A stretch of 58,687 nt of DNA from Stereocaulon alpinum (Eukaryota > Ascomycota > Lecanoromycetes > Lecanorales > Stereocaulaceae): the NCBI GenBank assembly GCA_018257865.1, contig JAEUBA010000129.1:1-58687 (forward strand). The letters are read 5' to 3'. The notes under the pieces are model-generated. The model was not told where the DNA came from and did not search any database. It saw only the letters and a list, made by a program, of their open reading frames with translations. The position numbers and the translations under genes were made by a program. Of this stretch, positions 24,244-35,988 are shown piece after piece (position 1 is the stretch's first letter; every line of letters begins with the position of its first letter).

Positions 24244-25724
24244 GAAGGGTAAGCACTATGAGAGGCAACGGTGATCGATAAAGCATAGCGGATGGCCAAT
24301 CCTTTTTCTCATTTTGTACAATACCCTTGATAGATTGCATTTCTGTACAGCATGCATAGCGAAAAAAAAAAGTACATAGCATCATCAGTAGAGACATCAG
24401 CTTGAACTCATAAATCCAACTCATCATTCTTACCCGTCTGAAAATTAAGGTGAAAGTTCAATTATTAGGTAGGGCCACTGTCCCGGACCTGGATGGGGGA
24501 TTAGAAGGACTAGTTGGGCGACATGCCCCAGTGAGACCCCCAGTGGAAAGATCTCGGGTGTAAATAGCGGGGGGGGGGGTTTAACCCCTAAGCTCGCTTA
24601 AGACGCACCCTAAGCCCAGATAGCAATTCGGTCCTTTTAGCTCCCCATTCAGCTTGGGGACAGTAGAATAGGCCTTCGAACTACCCAGTACAGTAATTGA
24701 GCTTATCAAATCTGGAGCCTTTGGCAAATCCACTTCCTCCAGCCAACGCCTGCAGGGTCCTACTTGCCAGTGCTTCAGGCAGTGGACCGCCCATCAACAA
24801 AACTCTCGTGGTGTCCTCAAGGGCTGCTCGTTCAGTGTGTTGCCGTAGAACCCTGTCTTTGGATTTACTGTACAATTTCGACCCCGCGACGTCCGCCAGC
24901 CCGACGCGCCTAATACGATTCCCCCACGTGATCCTTGCACTCGCCATTTGTCGACCGAAAGTACAACTCTGGGCCGGGGTTACAGTATCGTTAATGGCTG
25001 CATACATAGTTCAGTCTTCCCAGTGATTCTCAGGGCGAAGCAAGTTGTCGTGTGGCCGCTAGCAGGGTTTACAGTACTGTACCCCCCTGAGTTGCCATCC
25101 GCCCGGGCTGCCCTAAGATAGGGCCTACAGCTGGTCGTTTGGGCGACCAGAAATGCACCCGGAAATTACGGCTTTAGCGCTTTCTGAGGGAGCACTTGAG
25201 CTCCGCATAGCAGCGCCTTTAGGGCTGGAATGGGCCACTCAGGGGTTTAACTATTCTAGTGAATGATACGAACTGTGGTTTTCGGGGTGTAGATCGGGCT
25301 GGAAGTGGTTGCTCGCCGGGGGCAGGTCGTGCTTTGGCCATTAGTAGTTGGGCAGCATGCCCCTGTCTCAGGGGACTCATATAGAGGAAGTGGATCTATT
25401 AAAGAGGTTTGAGGGTTGCTGAGCCCCTCCGGGGCCCTCAGCCATCAAGGGTAAATTCAATTATTAGGTAAGGCCTACTATCTCAGACCTAAATAGGGAG
25501 CCAAAGGGACTAGAAGAATTGTGTTTGCCAAAAGGCTTCAAAGTTGCTGAGGAGCCCCTCCGGGGCCCTCAGTCATTAGGTACATGAGGTCCCTGAGACG
25601 GGGCCGAGACATACCCCAAGTGGGCATGCTCGCCCTACTGTAGGTATACTGTAAGATACATAAACAGGGGCCCGGTGTAGGCCTGAGAAATGAGCATATG
25701 GGGCAATGCTCACCCCACTCTGGC
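24244..25724. repeat. Repeat-rich gap with degenerate direct repeats
   Basis: A ~67-bp segment containing TTCAATTATTAGGTA occurs at 24447-24515 and again, diverged, at 25446-25514. A second motif, GCCCCTCCGGGGCCCTCAG, occurs at about 25420 and 25556, each just after GTTGCTGA. Variants of GTTGGGC..CATGCCCC occur near 24514 and 25347. An 11-G run lies at 24569-24579. The right copy shows C-to-T changes. It looks like remains of a non-autonomous element. Frames of about 108 codons on both strands at 24681-25026 mirror each other and show no domain. Confidence 0.5.
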
Positions 25725-28700
25725 TCATCCCTGGTCCAACCCCACAACAAACGGCCGCCTCTCAATCCCTATCCTTGGCTTCCCATCCGTCCCAACAAAT
25801 CGCCCATATCCCAACTTCCACTCCTCATACATGTCACCCCTTGCCCTCGCCTCGCCCACCAGCCCACTCCCATCAAAAACTTCGAGCACACTTGCAATAT
25901 TTGTCGGCATTCGCTTCAACATTCTCTTCGGGCGCTTGATGTAATATGCTAGCGCAATAAGGATGTTTAGCCCCAGTAGTGACACAGTAATAACATATGC
26001 TGGGCGTGACATAAAGAGCCTAGATGATGTGGTCGAGACGCTGCCTGGGATCAGAATGCCGGATGGGGCAGGTCTGAACCAGGCCGGATTTAGGCTGAGC
26101 GTGACGGCGAAGATGCGAGCGTAGATGTCTTCAATGACAGGGGCAATGGTGTCGAAGCCTGGCACTGGGGCTTCAGGATCAACGAATGCTGTAGTGTTGG
26201 TAAGCATTTTGACGAAGTATGCGAACCAGGTATCGACGAATGTATCATTATGCCAATACGGGAATGTATCAGCAGAAGCGCCCCAGAAACGCCGGGTCTG
26301 ATCGAGGAAAGATGTCACATCCGAGCCGTTGGAGAAAAAGGGCTTCAGGTCTTGTGCATAAGGACCCACCCGCGTAGACGCTTGAATGCGACCGTCGCCA
26401 TCAACAGTGACAGAAAAAGGCGCTGTAAGAAATGTCGGTTGGCAGACCATCCAAAGAGAGGACATAGAGTTGACGGCGAGGACTTCTGACCCAATGATGC
26501 TTGGACTCATGGAGTTTTCGGTCTTTACATTATTGGCTAAAACGCTGATGTTGGCGCGAAGGAAGCCAGCAAGGAGCAGAGTGTTGCATATTTCGTTTGA
26601 AGTATCTCCTGTGGATACGTTTGACATGCTTAGAGGTAGGAAGACCTCCAGTGCGGCTTTCGATTTGTTCTGACCGCCCGCCGGGCCCTCATTGGCGTTG
26701 ATACACGTGATGTTACGGTGTTTAGAGAGCTGTTGGGGTACGTGAACGAGCGTAGTAGGGGCCGGGGCAATTCCCGTCCTATTGATGAGGTAGTCAGTGG
26801 AATTATAGTCGATGGGAGCACACTCAAGGCCCATGCCAAAACCTTGGGTCGTAGCCTCGTACGTGGTTAGATCATGGTCCGAACTTGAACTATTGCTTAG
26901 AGTGAACGGAAGAAAGTAGTTTTCTTGAGATGTCCAAGCTGGAAGACTCGTGTTATGACTGATGTTAGCAGTAATGACATAAGCTGGATCTGACTTCTTG
27001 GCATCGATGATACTTTGGTCAAGTACGGGTGTGAACAGCTGTTCAAAGGTGTGATTCGAGCTCGTCACAGTGACCTTTGTGAAAAAAAGCCCACTGAGTG
27101 CGACACTCATGACATTTGCCGACAATCCGATAACACAGACTGCCGCAAGGAGGAAGTGGCGAGCACGTAAAGCTCTCCAAATCACCAACTGTGGCGGCAG
27201 AGAGGTATACTGAAGTCTCACAGACCTCGATGGCCTTGCATTTCCCTTTCGCAGTTCGTCGAACGGCTTTAGAATACATAGCAATCTGTTAAGCAGTAGC
27301 CAGAAGGGTTCTAGAAAAGTTGCGTACATCACGGGAACGTAATTGGTGACAAGCTGGTTTATGATCGCATTGCCTGATGGTAGACGCAGTCCAAGATATT
27401 TGTTGATGTAAGTTTGAAGGACGATCATGGCGACGATTGCCAGCGAAAGTACGACAATGAAGATTACGGCCACAACCACATGTAGCTCCAAGGGTTGGAC
27501 AGATGGAGTATTCACGTCCACAGCAGGTCCAGCACTTCCCACCGTCGTGTTACTAGATGTAGTCGTCTTGTTGTCATCCGGAATCTGTGATTTATTCTCA
27601 AAGTTTCCAGCAGACAGATTCATCTTCCCTTGTTTAATATACGCGCGGAGCGTCTTATCATGAGCGAAATCATCATGCACATGCCTAGACGCCAGAGATC
27701 CCGGCTCTAGCATGCCTATGATGTCATCGAGGGAGGCTGGATCCTGACAAATCTGGCTCGGGCGAGTCCAGGAAACGTAGAGGAGGGCAAGGGTAAGAAG
27801 TGTCACTGCCGTAAGGACGCATTCAAGAACCAGGGCTAATGTTCGGACCACGATAACGGTATTGGTAGTACCTCGAATAATGCCTGGCCGGGTATCTGGA
27901 ATGGCGGCCTTCGCGGAGAAAAGAGAATTGATGGCGAGAGCAAAGAGGAGCTTGTGGGCCTTTTCGAAGCTACTAGCCAGTACGTTTGCATCCAGATATT
28001 GAGAAAGCTCCAGCTTCGTCGCACCCACGGCAAAGCCGACCATGTTTGTGGGGTTAGCTTCGGAACCAATACCCATCTGAAGCAATCGCGCTTTCTGGTC
28101 TAACAATGTTATGGTATCTGGGATATCGCCTCTCCCCGATATTGTTGGCGAACCAGTTCCGACGACTAATTCAAAATCTGATCTATTGAATAGATTTTCT
28201 GACAACGGGGTAGGTGTTCCCAGAGGTACGATCGTAGAGACGGTCATGTTCTTGGCAGAAACAGTGGCGTTGACTTTTGTCGCCCAGTAGGCGGGCTCAC
28301 AAAACAGCGCGGTCGACTTGAAGACTCCATCGATCGTTTCGCCCCAGAAAGCTAAGAAAAGGTGAGAGAATCTTTCGGATGAGCACCCCATTCCATTCAG
28401 AGAGAAATCAATGAATTGATTCATATAGTATCCGATGTATAAAGTTGTGAGATTGGTGCTCTGCCCAGATGGAAGGTTAGTGGTGTCGATCACGCAACCA
28501 CGGCCATCACTGTAGCCTGGCCCGGATGTCGTGTTTTCTATCGTTGCAGGCTTGCAAGCCAAAGTGGTGCTGTACATGGTCGTGGTAGAGGTCCAAGCCT
28601 CCTCGAGCAAGGAAGAATCTTCTTTCGAGTCGACCACAAAGGGCAGGAGTGCACTATCGTTCGTAGTATAGCCTGGCAATTCTTGACCGAGCCACAACAC

Positions 28701-29400
28701 GCCGTAGGCGGTCATCATGAATCCGCTTGTCAACGCTGAAACTTGGTCTGTTACGGGTATCAGAGCAGCAGATGTATGAGCTACAGATTTTACAGTTTGC
28801 GTAATCCTAGTAGCGTTGAAAACTGCGCTGACCAACGGCGTCACTGCCCAGAATACTGCCATCATAGCAGTCCCTGCAAAGAATACTGACCAATGTCTGA
28901 ATATGTCAGTGCTAGTTCACACGCTGTTCAAAAGCACTCACTTCCGACGAAAAGCTCTGTAAGGAGCAAAGGCCACAAAATCGACTGGATAATGTAGAAA
29001 TAGCGAGTCCTTGGCCGGGACACCACCGTCCTTCGACATCTGAAAGTATGGTTCAAGGCGTTTTGCATCAAGATCGATCCAGCTCCAGAGCATACTATAG
29101 AAGACCGCGATTATGGTCGGTAGGTAAAGATGTGACAAGGTAGCCGTTGTCGATAAGCCATTGAAGGCGAAGACAAGGCCGCCATTTCGACGACTGAGTC
29201 GGGATAAGTACTCGAGGACGATGACGAAGCATGCTGTAAGAGCTGCTATGCTCAGCAGTAAAGGCGGTCGTAACGTGACTGGTTTCCAGAATTTGCCTGC
29301 TGGTGATGAGCGTTAGTCGTGGCAGTCATAGACGAAGACAGTTACAACCTTTTTGATTTGCAGGCAGATTCTTGACCGATGATTGAAGCGGAGAATACAT
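25725..29400 (-). CDS. DUF3433 multi-pass membrane protein
   Basis: Three exons on the minus strand: 29400-29349, 29299-28942 and 28896-25725, in frame, giving about 1193 aa. Introns are 49 and 45 bp. The first acceptor could be 3 bp further (29296). Exon 2 carries the family start WKPVTLRPPLL, then LSRLSRRNGGLVFAF and YLPTIIAVFYSMLWSWIDLD. It continues into exon 3 with HWSVFFAG. A second related block follows in the C-terminal half (VIWRALRARHFLLAAV). Transmembrane segments alternate with long, N-glycosylation-rich extracytoplasmic loops. DUF3433 proteins are fungal and of unknown function, probably in the plasma or vacuolar membrane. The stop lies about 150 bp from the repeat-rich gap. Confidence 0.88.
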
Positions 29401-31428
29401 TGTACGTGGACTAGAAGGCAGTCCAGCGATTTGCCAAGTGCATTGGTTCAACGCATAGAAATAAGAGAGCTACGAAATTGCAAAGAGGTCCAAAAACCAT
29501 ACGGATGGCTTGACGTTCGAAACAAAGCAGGCATCAAAGCAAGAGGCACGCTCTGCCTCACCATTAGGGTATGTCTCAGCTCCCAAGACGCAATGGCAGC
29601 ATCAAGGCAAGTAACCGCCCACAAACGCAGCATCCGGAGCTCCGGTTGGGCAGTGCTTATACAAAGCGGAAGAAGAACACGAACGGTGGTTTGAGACAGG
29701 GCTGTGAGACACATGGGAATCCCAGCATATGCAGGTAGCCGCGCTGGGAAATGACTGCTTCTAAATTTGGCAAGACTTTAAGAACGGCAGGTAAACGCAA
29801 GTGTAAAGTTCACGACAACAAATGAAAGTTAGAGCAGGGCAAAACAGCCGGATGGATGTTCAAAACATATCAACAGGGCCATGGATTGAATGTTGGCGCG
29901 GTTCCAGCAAACATAACAGGTAGGGAAGGCTCTATGGTTCCAAAGTAGAGACAAGTATAGAATGCCAAGTAAAGCTAGAGCATGCAGGTAGGCGCGAGGA
30001 TGATAGCCTGACTGGCAGGAGCCACTCCCAAGGAAAGAGCGCCCCTCGAAAAGCGATCATCGGTCAGTGCAATAGCCATGCGTCGCTTAGCCCACATCGA
30101 TGGATTACATGACGTTGGCACCCAACTACCTCCATGTTTGAGGAATCTCCATGGCGAGGATTTAGATCTGATGCCCTGCTGCACCCATGAGCATGTGTCT
30201 ATTCTTGTTCTATATGTTTGAGTGCAAGCGCCGAGCCTTTGGAACAAGGCAGAATGCCAGCGCGTTCGGGTAACCGCTAGCCTGCATGCTCTGAGAACAG
30301 GTCAAAGTGTAATAAGAAAGAAGACTCCATGGTTTTTGTTTTTCAAAGGAATAGCTTTATAAAGCAAGAAACCATACGGCCCAAGACACAAGAAATGAAA
30401 AGACATCTTTGCGGTACCCGTAGACCATCCAACAGCCTTGGCATAGTATGGGAGTGTCGGAATAATATTACTCCGCTCCGCAATAAGCGGCTTGGCGCCA
30501 ACTCCTAGAGAAAACACCATAGCTTAGCTAGCTAGATTCAAGACAATCCCCAGTTTACCAAGCCCAATAGACACCCTGCTAATCAGGTTGTCCGGGGCAG
30601 GTAATAGGGGATCAAGCTACCTACTAATCGGTACAACCTAGCAGCTAGGGTGTACCGACAGGGAGCAACAAACCCCCTTCCCCAGCCCGATCTATTTCAA
30701 TACCCAACAGCTCACCTAAGCGCGCGATAAAGCTCTCACCGAGGCCAACCAAACCCCAACCCGACCCCCACCCCAACACGTGGGCCAACACTCACTCACA
30801 GCTGGCTGCAACACCAACGCAGGGGAAAGGGCAAAGGGAACGCCTATCAGTCAGAGCCATGTTTGATAAGGTCAAGTCGATGAAATGAGCGTTGGTCCCC
30901 TAACGAGCTTGGCGGAGGACCGGTTTGGGATCGCGTGCTTTAGCTTGCAGCCGGCGCAAGCCGAGTCCAGACTATACAAATTACATCGAATTTGGGGACT
31001 GACGAAAGCGGTAAAATGGGACTTGTGATCTTCGAGTTCGAGATCTGAGCGGGGTTTTGAGATGAGCTGTCGCAATAGTGCGCCGAGAAGTGTTCGAGGT
31101 GGAGAAATGAGTGCAAGTAAGGATTTCAAGGCAGTCATTGTAACACCGATTCCCTTGCTTGTCACGAGCGAAGATCAACGCAAAGAAACCAAATTCCGTC
31201 GACTGTTTGAATGCCTGTGGTGACTCAATTATGGACTATTAAAGCTCTCTACCGTATGTACAGGAAACTCCATGATTGCATGCCCATTTTCATTAGAACC
31301 CATCGAATGTAGAAATCTGTCCAACCACCAATGCAACTGTTTTGTGAAGACACGCTAATAACCACTTCTGCCTTTCGCCCTTTGTAACACTCTTGCGACC
31401 GTAATCCTCACTACCAAACTCGCAGAGA
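29401..31428. other. Intergenic region with a solo LTR
   Basis: About 2 kb between the start of the DUF3433 gene and the 3' end of the wall-protein gene. Apart from the solo LTR at 30455-30660 nothing coding is supported. Short frames here have no domain. Confidence 0.5.
30455..30660 (+). mobile_element. Solo LTR of the Copia family, not RIPed
   Basis: 206 bp, TGTCGG..CCGACA. It is a near match to the LTRs of the element at 12588-17986, with the strand reversed relative to that copy. It is flanked by perfect 5-bp target duplications GGGAG (30450-30454 and 30661-30665). This fits insertion followed by LTR-LTR recombination. It keeps CpA sites that the full-length copy has lost, and lies about 1.05 kb upstream of the DUF3433 start. 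Confidence 0.92.
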
Positions 31429-32316
31429 TTAGATCATGGCGAAAGCAGCAATAGCGGCAGCACCGGCGACAAGCTTGCTGCCGACGGCGAGCATGTGGGC
31501 ACCGCTGCCAGGAGTGAAGGTGGCCGGGGCCGATGTTGTGGCAGATTTGGCGGGCGCGGAGCCAGTCGGTGCAGCGGGAGTGGTGCTGTTGACCCTTGAG
31601 AATGGAGCAGGCGCAGGCACAGGCGTGGTGATTGGGGTCACAGAGGCAGGTGCAGATGAGACAGGTGCAGATGAGACAGGTGCAGATGAGGCAGGTGCAG
31701 ATGAGGCAGGTGCAGGTGAGGCAGGTGCAGATGAGGCGGCGGGGGCCGAGGTTGAAGCAGGAGCTGAGGCCGCAACGGCGGAGCCGCTGGGATTTGTGCA
31801 AGCGATGGTGTCAATGTAGACTGGGTAGCATTGCCCGCCCTGGCTTGTGTGGTAAAGGTTGGCGAAGTCACCAGACAGGCAGCTGTAGAAAACAGCGCTG
31901 CCCCCAACTGCAAGAGTACCGTTCGAGCAGACTGAGAAGCCGGAGGTGAAGAGAGCGCCGGATTGTGTTGGGTTGTCGAACTGGAACTGAGAGTTGGAGA
32001 CGATTTCACCGGTACGTCCTTGTTGATCGAGCAACTTGCCGCCCTGAAGGGTGATAATTGGGGTGCTTGTGCAAGCGGATGTTTGACGCTAGAATTGGTT
32101 GTCAGTATATCAATCATGATGGAAGTCGCTCTTTTCAACGTGTTCTTGATGCGGAGAGGCAATACGAACCTTGTACAGAGCGAGATCACGCTTCGATGAA
32201 CCTGTAACGTTGACGGGAGAAATCTCAAAAGATCCAGAGAAGTCCCCTGAGCATCCAGGTGGAGTTTGAGCAGAAACAGCTGCCGCAAGGGCCATGAGAG
32301 CGACCGTGTACTTCAT
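31429..32316 (-). CDS. PIR-like GPI-anchored cell wall protein
   Basis: Two exons, 32316-32170 and 32088-31429, with an 81-bp intron; 268 aa. A signal peptide (MKYTVALMALAAAVSA) precedes QTPPGCSGDFSGSFEISPV. The join gives LALYK-RQTSACTS, with a dibasic KR site. The conserved middle (GGKLLDQQGRTGEIVSNSQF, SVCSNGTLAVGGSAVFYSC, GQCYPV) resembles the C-terminal Cys domain of PIR-type covalently linked wall proteins. A Ser/Ala/Pro/Thr-rich stalk, partly built of a 15-bp repeat, leads to a GPI-type tail ending in a hydrophobic stretch (AVGSKLVAGAAAIAAFAMI). It is expected at the cell surface as a structural mannoprotein. Confidence 0.87.
31643..31732 (-). repeat. 15-bp minisatellite inside the wall-protein gene
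   Basis: Six tandem near-identical 15-bp units (plus-strand GAGRCAGGTGCAGAT) encode SAPAS/SAPVS pentapeptides of the stalk. The frame is preserved because the unit is a multiple of three. Confidence 0.9.
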
Positions 32317-33205
32317 GTTGACTGTGTTGAAGGGGTGAAAAGGTGATGAGTATTAGAGATTAGTTGAGTGTAAAGCGAGTACTTTTAATGCTATTTAACG
32401 AATGTGATGTAGCAAAAATAGCGATTGTATGTGTTACTTGGTTGGAATTCAGGGGAGAAAGCAGGGCGGCTGGAGGTACATAAGAATAAATACAACCAAA
32501 GCGCGCTAGGCCGGGGGGCTGGGCTTTTTCGAGCGGGGCGGGAACCTTGCCACTTCGTATCTTAAACCAGCCGCGTCATGGACACTCTGCCATCCCCGGA
32601 GCTGCCATCCGCATTACCAGGTAACCATCCCCCATTGACTTTACTTACCATAAAGTACGTTACGCAATCCACTTGTAAAGAGCAGCCCAGCCCAGTTTGC
32701 AGAAACTCCCAGCCATCCAGTTGTGCAACCCTTTGATCCCTGAATCCATTGTTGTACACCACACCTCCGTGCCAAGCCGGACGCGCAGCAGGGGATTGTA
32801 TTACGTCTCAGATGGCAGAGCTCTTGGGTTGTTTTTTGTTTCGGCTTAGGCGCACCTCCTTCCCCTTCTTGTTGTCGCTAGCTTACCAGGCTAAGTAATT
32901 TACATCACTGGCCAAGCTCTCTTAGTCAAATGAGCACACTGTCCGAAACGGTAAACCTGCCTAAACGCTCTTAGTGCATGACTAGCGGCCGAATACGAAG
33001 TGGGTTTGCGGGCAGATCTTAGGTATGGGGGGGGGGTGCGTCAAATCTGCGAACTCCCTGTAAGGACTTCCCATTGGGCGACCTTGAGCTCGGCAAAGCT
33101 AACTACCTAGGCAGCATTGATGTGCATGAGGCTCTACAGATACGTAAGGTAGTCATTCAGGTGACATCAAAAGGTCTTTGGACTTCACCGTTTCCCTTTT
33201 GAAGC
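32317..33205. other. Divergent intergenic region
   Basis: Lies between the wall-protein gene (-) and the SNARE gene (+) and must hold both promoters. It contains a 10-G run near 33027-33036. No other feature was recognised. Confidence 0.4.
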
Positions 33206-34063
33206 ATGTCATCCACAGGCCAAGATGATCCGTTCCTGGAGGCTCAAGCGTACGTTCGGACCCCAGTGCCATTCTCACTCGATACCCCAATCCTCTCTAC
33301 ATCCCTCGGCTTAGCTGACGATCCCTCCCAGCGATGTCCTCGCAGCACTAAAAACCACACGCTCACTATTCTCCTCATATCTCCGCATCCGCTCCTCCGC
33401 CTCCTCAGCAACCACACCCGAGCTCACCGAAGCCCGCACCGAGCTCGAAGCCACAGTCACAGACCTTAGCACCGACCTACAAGACCTCGTTGATAGCGTC
33501 CGCGCCGTCGAAGGCGACCCCTTCACGTATGGCCTCGACATAGAAGAAGTCGGGCGCCGACGGAAACTTGTTCAAGATGTTGGCGAAGAGGTGGAAGGTA
33601 TGCGACAGGAGCTTGCCAAGACTGTCGTTGGAGCACAGGGCATGAATGGCTCGTTGCCGCCGCCTTCAGCCTTCGAGGCAGATGGCGATGGCGTAGATGA
33701 TTATGGCGCGTTTGAGCAGCAGAGGCAGGTTGAGATGATGCATGAGCAGGATGAGGCGCTCGATGGAGTGTTCAAGACTGTGGGGAATCTGAGACAGCAG
33801 GCCGATGACATGGGAAGGGAGTTGGAGGAGCAGGAGGAGATGCTCGAGGATGTGGACAAGCTGGCTGATAGAGTGGGGGGAAAGTTGCAAAACGGGATCA
33901 AGAGGGTTGGATGGGTGATTAAGAACAATGAGGGTAAGTGGCTGATATTGATGGAGCAGGACTGTAGGGGACTGACAGTATCCAAGATACTTGGTCGAGC
34001 TGCTGTATTGGGGTCCTAATCTTCGTCCTAATCCTACTCCTGGTCTTGGTCCTGATACTATGA
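33206..34063 (+). CDS. tlg1: Qc-SNARE of the Tlg1/syntaxin-6 type
   Basis: Three exons, 33206-33249, 33332-33933 and 33987-34063, in frame; 240 aa. Start MSSTGQDDPFLEAQA joins to DVLAALKTTRSLF. The N-terminal part (to about 100) resembles the syntaxin-6 helical domain, with LEATVTDLSTDLQDLVDSV and RRRKLVQDV. The SNARE helix near the C-terminus contains MGRELEEQEEMLEDVDKLAD, with the zero-layer Gln in EEQEEML. The last exon supplies the tail anchor: DTWSSCC followed by about 18 Leu/Ile/Val residues to the stop. The role expected from the family is fusion of endosome-derived vesicles with the late Golgi. The yeast protein has a similar length. Confidence 0.88.
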
Positions 34064-34500
34064 ATAAACGAGTAAGATGGCTAGGCTTCTCGGCTCTACA
34101 TCTAATCTGGCCAGCATGGACGCAAAATTCCGGGACGTTACAGGCCTGGCTGTACTCTTGAATTATGTCCAACGACATGGTACTTCTGGCCTTTGGGGGA
34201 AACACACACGAGACGCTCAGATGGATCCAGATCTCCAGATCCTCAGATCTCCTAGGGCTATAGCCAACACTGCGGGCTTATGATTCGTCACCCGCCCGCT
34301 TCAACCATAGGATATTCCAGTATTGGCGGAGCTTGCGTTTTCCTACTATTCCGACCTCTACAAAGTGTTTTGCCACACTCGGGACACCAAACAGCAATGT
34401 AAGGCTCTTGGCAAACTTTTGTGATATTCGCTGCTCATCTAGTAATCTAGGATGTTGATACATTTGTATTCCCTACTACTGACCCTCCTAAGATTGTATC
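34064..34500. other. Convergent intergenic region
   Basis: Lies between the 3' ends of the SNARE gene and the secreted-protein gene. No gene or repeat is seen apart from short frames. Confidence 0.4.
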
Positions 34501-35178
34501 TTAACCCTCGGGAACAGCGAGAACGTTTTGCCCCAGCCCAGGCGCAGTGAACACACCCACTTGACCATAGCCCCACTCAAGATCACGCTCATAATCCCAG
34601 ATTTGGAAACGCGCACCCCAGTTCCTTCCCTCACGCGGCAAAGACAGATACAGGCCCTCAGCGGCAAGTTGCAACACGCTCCACGTCATTTTACGTGGCA
34701 CAATGCTCTTCGCGGTAAAGTTCAGGCCTACCTGTGGGTCTGGTCCTGATACATACCACCCAAATGGATCATTCTTAGGCCAGAGTGGTTTATCACCCTC
34801 TAGATTGATCTGACTTTCTATGTAAATGTGAATGCGGAGGAGAGTGTTGCCTAGATTACGGACGTCGACCTGCCTAGTACATGCGACTCGCAACTCGATT
34901 TTAGATTGGGGCACGCGGAATCTGAAGTTTGGGGGAACGCTGTTATCGGTGTGGGGATTGTATGGAACAATAGTACCACTGTCTCGTCAGCTGGGTCTTG
35001 TAAAGCAAATTTGGTGGAATCATGAGCCAGGTTCATACTTCACCGCAGGTGGGATACCAGGGAAGCTCAGAATAGCAGAAGCCTTTGCAGGAGTGGCTGG
35101 GGGCGAGATTAATGACAAGGTCAGTGCGAAGACCAGGTTCTGGAGGAGCCAAAACACAGTTTGGAAGAATGGCATCAT
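34501..35178 (-). CDS. Small secreted protein, candidate effector, unrecognised family
   Basis: Two exons, 35178-35039 and 34978-34501, in frame; 205 aa. The intron is 60 bp, GTATGA..CAG, with branch-like GCTGACGAG just before the acceptor. Exon 1 starts MMPFFQTVFWLLQNLVFALT and continues into SLISPPATPAKA, a clear signal peptide; a second ATG follows immediately. The mature part includes VPYNPHTDNSVPPNFRFRVP, TLLRIHIYIESQINLEGD, FGWYVSGPDPQVGLNFTAKS and WGARFQIWDYERDLEWGYGQ. It has about one cysteine, several Trp/Tyr and no anchor. It could be a beta-rich secreted protein. Function is unknown; calling it an effector is inference from size and secretion only. Confidence 0.7.
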
Positions 35179-35988
35179 GGACAGCGTTGTTGATAGTCTG
35201 ATTTACAACGCATGAACTTTGTAAGATCATTCAAGGATTCCATGACACTTATGGTCACAGCGTGAAGACCCTGACGACCCTGACGACCCTGACGACCCTG
35301 ATGCGTATAGCTTCGCAAATGGTATCACCGTATGACATAGCGTTCTGTTTCGCATTTTGGATCCCCACGTTTTTCCCATGTTGCATGGCGGATATGGCGC
35401 GTCTGATGATGGTAATGATGCTTAGACAAGGTGCTAAAAGTTGCGCTTGCGGATATGATAAGTATTCTATGTCTGATCACAACGGCTTGATGCTGTAGGG
35501 ACATTCCCAAGATCGATGTCTCAACAAAAGACCGGGTCATGATAACGGCTCGTGACCAAGAAGGGCCGGAAATAGCTAACCCTATCAACAGCATCGCCGT
35601 CAGCGGCCCCACAAACCCACTTTCCGGGAGAAGCGTTCAAGTGTTTGCCCCACTGTTAGGACAAGTCTCATACCCGGCATCGGCACCGACATTACCAACA
35701 GTACGCTTCTTAGTGAAACGAGGCGAATGGGGCGAAGCGCTGCTTGAAAAGATGACTGCAGACCAATAGAGTGAAACAGCAAGCAAATAGAGCGGAGATG
35801 TTGTCAAGTCAAACTGGCGAAAACGAACGGCACATAACCTCAAAAAGCCTCGAAAAGAATGTCCAAGAGCGCGTAAAGATGGTGTTAGTCGAGAAGTGAG
35901 ACTGGCGTCCTCACGACACCGTCTCTCCAGACATGCTAGCCATCAGAAAGTAAGACTAAAGTCTTAACCCATTGTCTGTCCCCCACGT
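35179..35988. other. Intergenic region with a 9-bp tandem repeat
   Basis: Four copies of GACCCTGAC (35267-35302, last unit imperfect) lie about 90 bp upstream of the secreted-protein start, in its promoter or 5' UTR. The rest holds only short overlapping frames. Confidence 0.5.

Noticed and set aside
24681..25026. Two overlapping frames of about 108 codons on opposite strands
   Set aside because: They mirror each other within a repeat-rich gap, show no domain, and do not start in a credible context.
31355..31819. Repetitive frames rich in ICTCL, GADEA or RQVQM units
   Set aside because: They are alternate-frame readings of the 15-bp minisatellite in the wall-protein gene.
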